From an uncultured Clostridia bacterium (GTDB lineage: Bacteria > Bacillota > Clostridia > UMGS1810), in NCBI GenBank assembly GCA_934463115.1, contig CAKSIN010000008.1, positions 1-64,000 of the forward strand: a stretch of 64,000 nt of DNA, given 5' to 3'. The position numbers and the translations under genes were made by a program. Under the pieces are notes generated by a model. It was given only the letters and a program-made list of their open reading frames with translations, was not told the origin of the DNA and searched no databases. This document shows, piece by piece, positions 19,582 through 27,613 of the stretch (the stretch's first letter is position 1; the number at the start of each line of letters is the position of its first letter).

Positions 19582-20466
19582 TTATCCCTTTACAGAGCCA
19601 ACCGTCATACCCTGGATGAAATATTTTTGGAAGAAGGGATAAGCAACAAGCATAGGAGCTATTGCTACCATACACAAAGCCATTCTGGCACCCTCGGTAG
19701 GCATATTTTCCATTTGATTTGAAACTCCGCTTTCTGCAGCATTATTCATCATCTCCTGGATGTTGTTCATCATATTCTGAAGCAAGAATGACAAAGTATA
19801 TAATTTGCTATCCGTTATATAGAGCATTGGCGCAAGCCAATCGTTCCATTTGGATATCATAATAAACAATGCGATAGTCGCTATTCCCGGAAGTGAAATC
19901 GGCATAACAAGCTTGAAAAACACCTTAAACTCATCAGCACCATCGAGTTTGCCGGATTCAATTATCTCATACGGCACACTTCCCTGAAAAAAAGACCTTA
20001 GAACGATTACATTCCAAGCACTCATAGTACCGGGCAAAATAAGCGCCCACAGATTGTTTGACAAATGCAAAAACTTTGTATTTATAAGGTAGCTGGCAAC
20101 CAATCCACCGTTAAAAAGCATCGTAAAAAATGATATAAATGAGAACAGTTTTCTGTACTCAAAATCTTTTCTACTTATGACATATGCATACATAGATGAT
20201 ACCAACACACCAAACACAACCGATACTGCCGTAACAAGAATTGTTATGCCATATGCCCTTACGATAGCGTTTGATGTACCAAATACATATTTATACGCAT
20301 CAAGAGATGTTACTTTTGGTATCAGACGATAACCTTCTTTGATAAGGCTTGCTTCTGATGTAAACGATGCGCTTAACGCCATAAGCACCGGAAAGATACA
20401 AATGACACACATTATCACGAAAAATATATTAAGTGCAACCGACAATGGTTTATTATTGTATTTCAT
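19582..20466 (-). CDS. carbohydrate ABC transporter permease (LplC/YtcP type)
   Basis: Inner-membrane permease of a CUT1-type sugar importer, 294 residues from the ATG at 20466, chosen for the AAGGAGG seven bases upstream. About six hydrophobic segments are visible, starting with LSVALNIFFVIMCVICIF. The EAA loop that contacts the ATPase is the stretch SGKLDGADEFKVFFKLVMP near residue 190. The C-terminus FFQKYFIQGMTVGSVKG is characteristic of the LplC/YtcP group. It follows its partner permease by 13 bp. No ATPase gene lies in the window, so a shared MsmK-like ATPase elsewhere is expected. Likely substrate: plant-polysaccharide oligosaccharides. Confidence 0.93.
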   Translation of the reverse strand: MKYNNKPLSVALNIFFVIMCVICIFPVLMALSASFTSEASLIKEGYRLIPKVTSLDAYKYVFGTSNAIVRAYGITILVTAVSVVFGVLVSSMYAYVISRKDFEYRKLFSFISFFTMLFNGGLVASYLINTKFLHLSNNLWALILPGTMSAWNVIVLRSFFQGSVPYEIIESGKLDGADEFKVFFKLVMPISLPGIATIALFIMISKWNDWLAPMLYITDSKLYTLSFLLQNMMNNIQEMMNNAAESGVSNQMENMPTEGARMALCMVAIAPMLVAYPFFQKYFIQGMTVGSVKG

Positions 20467-20479
20467 TTTGCATCCTCCT

Positions 20480-21424
20480 TTATATTGCACCTTCGCTGTC
20501 GCCGTCAATAATCTTCACAAGTTTGTTGGAACCAAGCACAAGGAAGAAACTTACTATTGACTGCACAAAAGACGCCGCAGATGCCATACCCATTGAGCTT
20601 GAGCCACCGTTCATCATAAGATTATATGTATATGTCGACAATACATCAGTTACATTGTAAAGCTGCGGTGTATTGAGCGGAACCTGATAGAACAATCCCA
20701 TATCCGTGGTCAATATACCGCCAATTTTCAATATAAGCATTGTCACTATCATCGGTTTGATAGCGGGTATAGTAATGTTCATCAGCTTTTGCCATATGTT
20801 TGCACCATCTATATCTGCCGCTTCATACAGCTGAACATCCACTCCGGAAAGCGCTGCGCTGTATATTACCGAGCTGTATCCCCATTCTTTCCAAAAATAC
20901 ACGATAATGAGTATAGCCGGCCACGGTGATGGATCCTGATACCAGTTTACCGGATTTATACCAAGCAACGGTAAAACTGTATGGCTCAGATATCCACTTT
21001 CCAATCCCAGAAAACCAAATACCAAATAACTAACAATAACCCACGACAAGAAATGCGGCATAATCATAATTGTCTGATATAGTTTTTTGGCATATTTGCC
21101 CCTTATGAAATCAAGCATTATCGCCAGTGCAATGGACAAAAACAAACCCGCAAACACCAAAACAGCATTGTATAAAAGTGTGTTCCTCACTGCATGCCAC
21201 AAGGAAGCGGAGTTTAACATAAATTGAAAGTTTTCCAATCCGTTCCATGGCGACAAGAAGATGTTCTGTCTAAAGTTGATTTGCTTAAACGCAAGCGACA
21301 GTCCAATCATCGGCAAATAATTGAACAATATATACAATATGAGCCCCGGTAAAAGCATAAGATACAGTTGTTTGTTATACGCTATATCTTTAAGAAAACT
21401 CCTTTTTTTAACCTTTTTTCTCAT
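20480..21424 (-). CDS. carbohydrate ABC transporter permease (LplB/YteP type)
   Basis: Partner permease of the CUT1 importer, 314 residues from the ATG at 21424 (AAGGGTG six bases upstream; an in-frame GTG three codons earlier overlaps that site). The N-terminal segment YLMLLPGLILYILFNYLPM is typical of LplB/YteP permeases, and the EAA loop is YEAADIDGANIWQKLMNIT near residue 210. About six membrane helices. It lies 25 bp after the binding lipoprotein and 13 bp before the second permease, so the three genes form one transport unit. Confidence 0.93.
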   Translation of the reverse strand: MRKKVKKRSFLKDIAYNKQLYLMLLPGLILYILFNYLPMIGLSLAFKQINFRQNIFLSPWNGLENFQFMLNSASLWHAVRNTLLYNAVLVFAGLFLSIALAIMLDFIRGKYAKKLYQTIMIMPHFLSWVIVSYLVFGFLGLESGYLSHTVLPLLGINPVNWYQDPSPWPAILIIVYFWKEWGYSSVIYSAALSGVDVQLYEAADIDGANIWQKLMNITIPAIKPMIVTMLILKIGGILTTDMGLFYQVPLNTPQLYNVTDVLSTYTYNLMMNGGSSSMGMASAASFVQSIVSFFLVLGSNKLVKIIDGDSEGAI

Positions 21425-21449
21425 TGAATTCACCCTTACTTAGTTTCTC

Positions 21450-22982
21450 CTACTTATGCTGCTTAAGGAATTCATCATATTGTTTCTGAGCTTCAGCAAT
21501 AACTTCCTTTACCCCTGCCTTTTCAGCAGCTTCCTTCATTTTTGCATTTTCGGCATCATAATCAACATCAACCGAACCCAAAGCCCCTATCGCTCCAAAG
21601 CCTTTAAGCGCATTTTGAATTTCCGTTATTTTAAAGTTTACCTTTTCGGTATTAAACACAAATGAATTTGCCTCTCTTATTATAGCCTCATCATTAAACT
21701 TCTTGAGTTTATCAGCTTTTTCGGGATCGTCACCCTTTTTGGTATAGTCGATGAAAACATTACCGAGCATCCAACTGCTGTTTGACATATCATATCCCGA
21801 ATTGGGTATCAGTTCTATCTGTCCGTTTGAATCTTTTTTATAATGCTTCCCCTCAACGCCATATACAATCATATTTTTAAGAACAGGATCTGTGTTAAGC
21901 AAGTTCAAAAATCTTGCACATCTCTCCGGATTTTTGCTTGTTGCCGATATAATTTGCATTGAACCTTGTCCGGGAAGTCTGTCCTGATATATCGGTGTAG
22001 TTTCCGCCTGTGCAATTTCAAAATTCGCTTTCGACTGCAACTCTGACGCCTTTCCGGGTTTAAGCTGTGTGTAATAAGCAAATGTATAACCGTTATTAAA
22101 TCTCGCCGACAAATCTGATGCTGTTGCAACATCTTTCTTCACAAGACCAGATTCATAATAATCTCTCCTTGCTTTCACGCACTGTTTTTGTGCATCAGTC
22201 GGCAAGTCATAATTGAGCTGAACTTTCTTGTCATCCTGACCTTTCATATATGATATACCCATATACGCATTTGAACCGGACAATGATACCCATGAGTTAT
22301 CATACATATTCATAGTAAAGTCATTAGTTTTATCCCAGTCAATCGGATACTGAATTGATTTTTCTTTTTGCTTAAGCATTTCCGCAACCGGCTTGAAATC
22401 CTCAAGGGTTTTGTATTTAGACATATCAATATTATATTTATCGGCAATATCTTTGCGATATATCCAGCCGTACTGAGTTGCGGCTTCTTTGTATGTAGGC
22501 AGTGCATACAGTTTTCCGTCAACTCGTGCAGAATCAAGAATTGAATCCGGAATTTCTTTAGCAATATCCTTCATATATGTATCAAGGTAATCATCAAGCG
22601 GAACAAACGCCCCAAGGCTTGCATTAACATTATAATCAAGCGCATAGCTTGCTGCAAAGGCAATATCGAATTCCTGACCGGCTGCTATCATATTACCCAT
22701 TTTTTGATTATACTGTCCCGATTCAAGGATAGTCAGTTTAAGAGTGGCATTTATTTTGTCCTTGAGATAGTCGTTTACTGCCGCCTCAACCGATGCAACA
22801 TCGCTCTGTGCTGTGCCTCTCAAATACCAGTTGATTTCGTATGTGTCCTTTGGAACCTTATTCGGATCCTCGCCTTTTGCTGTTTTGTTGCTTCCGCATG
22901 AACACAGCGACACAGCTGTCGCAGCAGCAAGTGCGAGACCAATAAACCGCTGAAAAACATGTTTTCTTTTGATTTTTTTCAT
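21450..22982 (-). CDS. sugar-binding lipoprotein of the ABC importer
   Basis: Extracellular solute-binding protein of the LplA/YtcQ type, 510 residues from the ATG at 22982 (AAGGAG upstream). The signal sequence ends in a lipobox, SLCSC, with the lipidated cysteine at residue 29. The mature part begins with a polar linker, then the EINWYLRGT strand common to this group and a two-lobed binding fold of normal length. It heads the operon: binding protein, two permeases, surface proteins, xylanase. A promoter candidate lies about 90 bp upstream, and an AraC-family gene is divergent, so AraC-dependent induction by the imported sugar is likely. Confidence 0.92.
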   Translation of the reverse strand: MKKIKRKHVFQRFIGLALAAATAVSLCSCGSNKTAKGEDPNKVPKDTYEINWYLRGTAQSDVASVEAAVNDYLKDKINATLKLTILESGQYNQKMGNMIAAGQEFDIAFAASYALDYNVNASLGAFVPLDDYLDTYMKDIAKEIPDSILDSARVDGKLYALPTYKEAATQYGWIYRKDIADKYNIDMSKYKTLEDFKPVAEMLKQKEKSIQYPIDWDKTNDFTMNMYDNSWVSLSGSNAYMGISYMKGQDDKKVQLNYDLPTDAQKQCVKARRDYYESGLVKKDVATASDLSARFNNGYTFAYYTQLKPGKASELQSKANFEIAQAETTPIYQDRLPGQGSMQIISATSKNPERCARFLNLLNTDPVLKNMIVYGVEGKHYKKDSNGQIELIPNSGYDMSNSSWMLGNVFIDYTKKGDDPEKADKLKKFNDEAIIREANSFVFNTEKVNFKITEIQNALKGFGAIGALGSVDVDYDAENAKMKEAAEKAGVKEVIAEAQKQYDEFLKQHK

Positions 22983-23072
22983 AACTTTTCTCCTTCCTTT
23001 TCTGCAAAAAGATATTAACAATATGTATACGGTCACAACTGTGTGCGACCGACTAAAAAATTAAACACCTCC

Positions 23073-23102
23073 ATTATACACCACCTCTGTTTCGCTTTTC
23101 AA
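23073..23102 (-). promoter_or_regulatory. candidate promoter of the transporter/surface-protein operon
   Basis: Read on the minus strand, TTGAAA (23102-23097) is followed after 18 bases by TATAAT (23078-23073), about 90 bases before the lipoprotein ATG. The 368-bp divergent gap otherwise contains AT-rich DNA where the AraC protein may bind. Confidence 0.5.
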
Positions 23103-23267
23103 TTTTAATAATTGACATTATATCCATAATTAACCGGAATAGAAATACAAATCATTCCTATTGTGAGTTTTATTATTTTGTGAAAAAATATTTCTTGTAA
23201 ATTTGTGTATTCATTTTTTGATTGTTTCGTAATTTTACCCAAAAAACACATATCAAGACTATCCATA

Positions 23268-23345
23268 AATTATAAATATATTATAAATCATTTTCAAAAT
23301 AAAAAATACCATTGCCGTGACATCATTTTTATGTTATAGTGATAT
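23268..23345. repeat. regulatory-region repeat, copy 1 (AraC promoter)
   Basis: This 78-base stretch matches 30172-30249 without gaps at about 90 percent identity (offset 6,904). It contains the AraC promoter (TTGCCG at 23312-23317, 17-base spacer, TATAGT at 23335-23340) and the AT-rich core ATTATAAATATATTATAAAT. Confidence 0.8.
23312..23340 (+). promoter_or_regulatory. candidate promoter of the AraC-type regulator
   Basis: TTGCCG (23312-23317) and TATAGT (23335-23340) are separated by 17 bases. The -10 ends only ten bases before the preferred ATG, so the leader would be very short or even leaderless. Confidence 0.5.
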
Positions 23346-23350
23346 GGGTG

Positions 23351-24190
23351 ATGAAAATGTCTGCTATAAAAATGCTTGATGAAAAAAAACACATCGACAC
23401 GGATAAAGGGTTCAGACTCAGATATGTAAAAAGTGCAACCGAACGTTTTCGTCTGCATAACCATAACTACTTTGAGTTATGCCTTATGGTCAAGGGAAAT
23501 TGCAATCATTTGATTAACGATACGGTTCAGCCTCTCAGTGAAGGATATTTACTGTTTATTCGTGATTATGACATTCATGACTATGTGAGTTTGGACACGA
23601 ATGAATTCCAATTTCTTAATCTTTCTTTTGAAACAGAAACATTGAAAGGCGCTTTTGATTATCTCGGAGTAGGATTCGACTGCAAAACACTGCTTACTGC
23701 AAAATACTCGCCTTTTGTCATTCTAACTCCTCAAGAAAGAACGAAATTGTTTTATTCGCTTACAGACTTAAACTCTACTACCGATAACAATCTTGCAAAA
23801 ACTCAAATGCGCGCACTGCTGTTGAGTATATTTATGAAATATTTTCAAAAATACTCTGAAAAGGGCAATAACATTCCATTTTGGCTTGAAATATCATATG
23901 AAAAAATGAAAAAGCCGGAAAACTTCGTTCGCGGTGTCGAAAGAATGATTGAACTTTCAGGAAAAACAAGAGAACACCTTTCAAGGTCAATGAGAAAATA
24001 CTACAAAATTACTCCAACAGCATATATAAACGAACTAAAATTAAATTATGCCATCAACCTTATGCACTCGAGTAATCTATCAATCACGGATATATGTTAT
24101 GAATGCGGATTTTCAAACATATCGTGGTTTTACAAGCTTTTTGAGCGTGAGTACGGTTCAAGCCCGTCAAAATTCAAGAAGCTTTTATAA
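23351..24190 (+). CDS. AraC-family transcriptional regulator
   Basis: DNA-binding activator, 279 residues from the ATG at 23351; ATG 23357, with GGGTGATG before it, is an alternative, and GTG at 23339 lacks a site. The N-terminal cupin-like sensing domain (about 20-150) carries HNHNYFELCLMVKG, where sugar-responsive AraC proteins have ligand-contacting histidines. The C-terminal domain (about 185-279) has two helix-turn-helix units; the second reads ITDICYECGFSNISWFYKLF. It is divergent from the transporter/xylanase operon and is the likely local activator responding to the imported oligosaccharide. Confidence 0.9.
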   Translation: MKMSAIKMLDEKKHIDTDKGFRLRYVKSATERFRLHNHNYFELCLMVKGNCNHLINDTVQPLSEGYLLFIRDYDIHDYVSLDTNEFQFLNLSFETETLKGAFDYLGVGFDCKTLLTAKYSPFVILTPQERTKLFYSLTDLNSTTDNNLAKTQMRALLLSIFMKYFQKYSEKGNNIPFWLEISYEKMKKPENFVRGVERMIELSGKTREHLSRSMRKYYKITPTAYINELKLNYAINLMHSSNLSITDICYECGFSNISWFYKLFEREYGSSPSKFKKLL

Positions 24191-24221
24191 TCCCTTGCTG
24201 ATTTATATTTTAGATAAAACG

Positions 24222-24252
24222 GAATGAGTTCGGAGCAATACCGAACTCATTC
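24222..24252 (-). terminator. terminator after the GH30-like gene
   Basis: GAATGAGTTCGG (24222-24233) and CCGAACTCATTC (24241-24252) form a 12-bp stem with a 7-base loop. On the minus strand it is followed by CGTTTTATC, supporting termination of the GH30-like gene; on the plus strand the following bases are A-rich, so it is less likely to serve the AraC gene. Confidence 0.6.
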
Positions 24253-24309
24253 ACAAATACTTTCGTTATTTAACTTATCTATGATAACAATACTTTATTA
24301 AGCATTGTT

Positions 24310-27300
24310 TTATGACTTTATTCCTTTATACTCAGATATTGATTTCCCAAGATTTATCAATGCATTAACAACCTTTTCAAAGTTGCTGTCTGCACTATAC
24401 TTTTTGTGATAAGCCGCATAAGACTCGACACTGTATTTTAATGTCTTGCTGAGTGCTGTTTCGTTAGATTTCAACTGAACTTTTATAGGTTTATCCAAAG
24501 CAAGAAACCCTATATTTTTTGTATCAAAGCATAGCTTTCCGTTTTCATTTTTGAAATCTGTTCCGGGTACTTCATACGGAATATCACCCCCAACCGTCAC
24601 AACAGCTTTAACCGTGCTCATATCAATATTTGTCGGTATATCTGCATAAAATCTCACCTTAATTGAGTTATCAAACACTGCTCTCGCCGAATTCCAAATA
24701 CATATGGGTTGATTGACATCATCTATGACAGAAAAAATGTCTTTGCAAGTCGGCGCTGCTATTTGCTTATCACCGGCATTCAGCCCGTAGTTTGCAAGTT
24801 CATGTGAACTAAGTCGTTCATTTGTATAGTCCTGAACTGCAGCAGAATAATTAAGCAAAGCAATAATAACTCTTTTTAATTTTTGTTCTTCTTTTGTAAG
24901 TGTACCTTTTGAAGAAAAATAGCTCAATTTATCATAACAATATTGTTTTACACTTACAGAATATGTACTTGTACTTGAGCTCCCATCAGCATAGTTTATT
25001 GTAAGCATAGCAGTTATAGGAAGATCAATATTAGCAGGATTTATGTTATTAAAAGCAAAGCTATAATATCCTCTTCCTACCTGCAACGGTATTGCATCGG
25101 GAGAATAGCTTTCGGTAGTTACACCGTTGCTTATTTTAACTGTATATGACGTAATATCACTACCTGCAAGCATTGTTTTTTTTATGTTAAACGCAAGAGA
25201 ATAATCATCATCAACCTGTAATGCTGCATCAGAGAATTTCGCAAACTGCCGTACACTTGTATCTTCTATCACTTCAAGATCCTTTATTCCCGGATAAACC
25301 GATGTCTGCCATGAGCCATTGTAACACTTGTCGTCAACGACAACAGAATTTGCAGCTGCAACATATCTAATAGTTGGACTATAACCTGTAATATCAAAGT
25401 CCGCTATATGCGTTTTTTCATTTCCTTCGCTGTCAACAACAGTAACATTGCTGCCCCAATTTGTTGGAATGTCAATAACTCTGTCGTCCTCATATCCTAT
25501 ACCTGCATTTGAAATATGTGCTGTCTTAATGAGCTTTCCGAGTTCGATTCCATCAATGGTTATCTTAATATCCGAGCCTTCTTTGTCAATGACATAGTTA
25601 TGAACACCCATGGGGTTAAAATCTATCGCATTTAATTTAGATTCGTCTGCCATATATACAAAATATGCGCCATTTTTCCCGCCAGCAATTCTTAATCTGC
25701 CGCTTTTGGTTATAATGACGGCAAACGATTCCTGATTATCAGCAGATGAAGGCGGCGAAAACGGTTGATGTGAAGTAGCAAGCATTGTGGTATATGCATC
25801 TCTTGAACCTTGCACATTTTTCCACACACACTGCGTTAAATCACAGGTTAGTCTGATACTCCAGTTTTTTTCACCATAAAGAGTCGGTCCACCACCGGAA
25901 GTATACGCAAATAAGCTGTCTCTTTGACCTTTTATAACTGTATATTCATCATCAAATCCAACATTGTCTCGTCTGACTGCCAATAATCCGGGGCGAGATG
26001 TTTTCCAACTTTCCGAATGCCCATCAGCTTTCCATACTGTACCCAAAACACTTTCGTTTGACGAATCAACATCAGGCGCTCTCTCTGTCACAGTGTTCTC
26101 CACAATCATTTTGTTGGTATTATCATCACCTATCGCCGGATCATCTCCGAATACCAAATCATTACCTGAAACAAATAACACAGAGTCACCGGGGTTTACA
26201 CGCAATCCGTTATATGAATATTCCGTAACAGCAGCCTTTTCATAAATAACATTGTGATGATTATCAAATCTATATATAAGAATACTGTTTCCGGTAATCC
26301 CGGAAATATTATAATATTTTGCGTTCTCTGTACTGTTATAAAGAGTGAATACATTGCCGTCTTTGGTTTTGAACCCACCGATATCCAAATAATCCGTATT
26401 GCGAACCTCAACCGAAGGCACAGTATTGTATGCAGGATCATCGGTAATTATCTTTGCAACTTTGCTGCCGGCAGGAACACTGTTAAATAAAGCCTTAGCA
26501 AAATAATACGCAGGCATCGTCACGAATGAACCGTCATCTTCTAAAACAGTCAATGCATGATAATCGTTACCGGTATCAGTAAACATAGTCCAATATATCC
26601 AGCGATTTGCCTCGTAGATTTGGGTGTGGAAATTCACTTTTCGCAATATGTCCGATATACCGGTATCATAATCTGACGCATCCGTCAACAAGTTTGCTGC
26701 CGAGGCTGATTCGGTTGCCCATATTTCTTTGTTTTGCATATATGAATCAGAGCGTTTTACAATAGGAGCAAGGTTTTTTGACACATCCCATGCATAACCG
26801 TGAAAAGCAAGAACATCATAGGCATTCTTATAGTCCTCGTCCTCCAACAATGCATTGTTAACTTGACCTTTTGGTTTTGAAAATGTATTGAAGTTTTCAG
26901 AATACGCCGACTCTTCCGGAGTACAGATGAGAACATCTCCATATCCTGCTTCTTCTAAAGTTGAATCGAATAATTTGAGAACCCGTTCCAACTGTCCGTC
27001 ATAGTAACTGCAAGCTTGATAAATATGTATATGATTTGGTTCGTTTGCAAAACCAAACGCAATGGGAAGCGGCAGTGAATGTTCTTTGAGATAATCGAAA
27101 ACCTGAACCACATAATCACAAAATGCTTGTTCTTTTTCAATCTTTAAATATCCCTCCGGCGAGTTACTTTTTTGTCCATTGCTTTTCATAGACACCGGCG
27201 GAGTCCAAATTGTAATCATATAGTCTAATTTATACTCTTTAGCCTGTCTGACAAAAGACAAAAAATTTTGAAAGTCAAAAGTTGAAGGTATCAGTCTGTC

Positions 27301-27564
27301 ACCCTCATCACAGTCACTGTATAGTTCAATTCTGATTAAATTTATTCCGAGTTCAGAATAAATTCTATTTTTTATTAAATCGCTTTGAGGAGGGTTAGCC
27401 GGATAAGCCCCCCATCCATCAAATTCAAACATTTCCTCTCCCATACTAAGTCTATATGGTTGACTTTGTTCGCCCGAATTTGCAAAAACAGTAACAAAAT
27501 TTAACGACATACTGCAAACTATAATACATAGCAAAACCGCAAGTAATTTTTTTTCTCTTTTCAT
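24310..27564 (-). CDS. secreted GH30-like glycoside hydrolase, multidomain
   Basis: Extracellular clan-A hydrolase, 1084 residues from the ATG at 27564, where GAGGGAT lies just upstream; the open frame extends further but has no site and would overlap the previous gene. The signal peptide ends near VFA. The catalytic barrel (about 40-420) shows FDGWGAYP near the start, acid/base E175 in FANEPNH and nucleophile E285 in WATESAS, the pattern of GH30 (glucuronoxylanase/glucosylceramidase type). Residues about 440-520 look like the associated beta domain, 545-760 a jelly-roll carbohydrate-binding-like domain, and the last 300 are beta-rich with a C-terminal helical end. It lies 49 bp after a modular-protein gene. 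Fits xylan breakdown, though specificity is not proven. Confidence 0.8.
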   Translation of the reverse strand: MKREKKLLAVLLCIIVCSMSLNFVTVFANSGEQSQPYRLSMGEEMFEFDGWGAYPANPPQSDLIKNRIYSELGINLIRIELYSDCDEGDRLIPSTFDFQNFLSFVRQAKEYKLDYMITIWTPPVSMKSNGQKSNSPEGYLKIEKEQAFCDYVVQVFDYLKEHSLPLPIAFGFANEPNHIHIYQACSYYDGQLERVLKLFDSTLEEAGYGDVLICTPEESAYSENFNTFSKPKGQVNNALLEDEDYKNAYDVLAFHGYAWDVSKNLAPIVKRSDSYMQNKEIWATESASAANLLTDASDYDTGISDILRKVNFHTQIYEANRWIYWTMFTDTGNDYHALTVLEDDGSFVTMPAYYFAKALFNSVPAGSKVAKIITDDPAYNTVPSVEVRNTDYLDIGGFKTKDGNVFTLYNSTENAKYYNISGITGNSILIYRFDNHHNVIYEKAAVTEYSYNGLRVNPGDSVLFVSGNDLVFGDDPAIGDDNTNKMIVENTVTERAPDVDSSNESVLGTVWKADGHSESWKTSRPGLLAVRRDNVGFDDEYTVIKGQRDSLFAYTSGGGPTLYGEKNWSIRLTCDLTQCVWKNVQGSRDAYTTMLATSHQPFSPPSSADNQESFAVIITKSGRLRIAGGKNGAYFVYMADESKLNAIDFNPMGVHNYVIDKEGSDIKITIDGIELGKLIKTAHISNAGIGYEDDRVIDIPTNWGSNVTVVDSEGNEKTHIADFDITGYSPTIRYVAAANSVVVDDKCYNGSWQTSVYPGIKDLEVIEDTSVRQFAKFSDAALQVDDDYSLAFNIKKTMLAGSDITSYTVKISNGVTTESYSPDAIPLQVGRGYYSFAFNNINPANIDLPITAMLTINYADGSSSTSTYSVSVKQYCYDKLSYFSSKGTLTKEEQKLKRVIIALLNYSAAVQDYTNERLSSHELANYGLNAGDKQIAAPTCKDIFSVIDDVNQPICIWNSARAVFDNSIKVRFYADIPTNIDMSTVKAVVTVGGDIPYEVPGTDFKNENGKLCFDTKNIGFLALDKPIKVQLKSNETALSKTLKYSVESYAAYHKKYSADSNFEKVVNALINLGKSISEYKGIKS

Positions 27565-27613
27565 TGATTTATCCCTCGCATTATACTGATGTTTATCTCT
27601 ATGCACATTGATA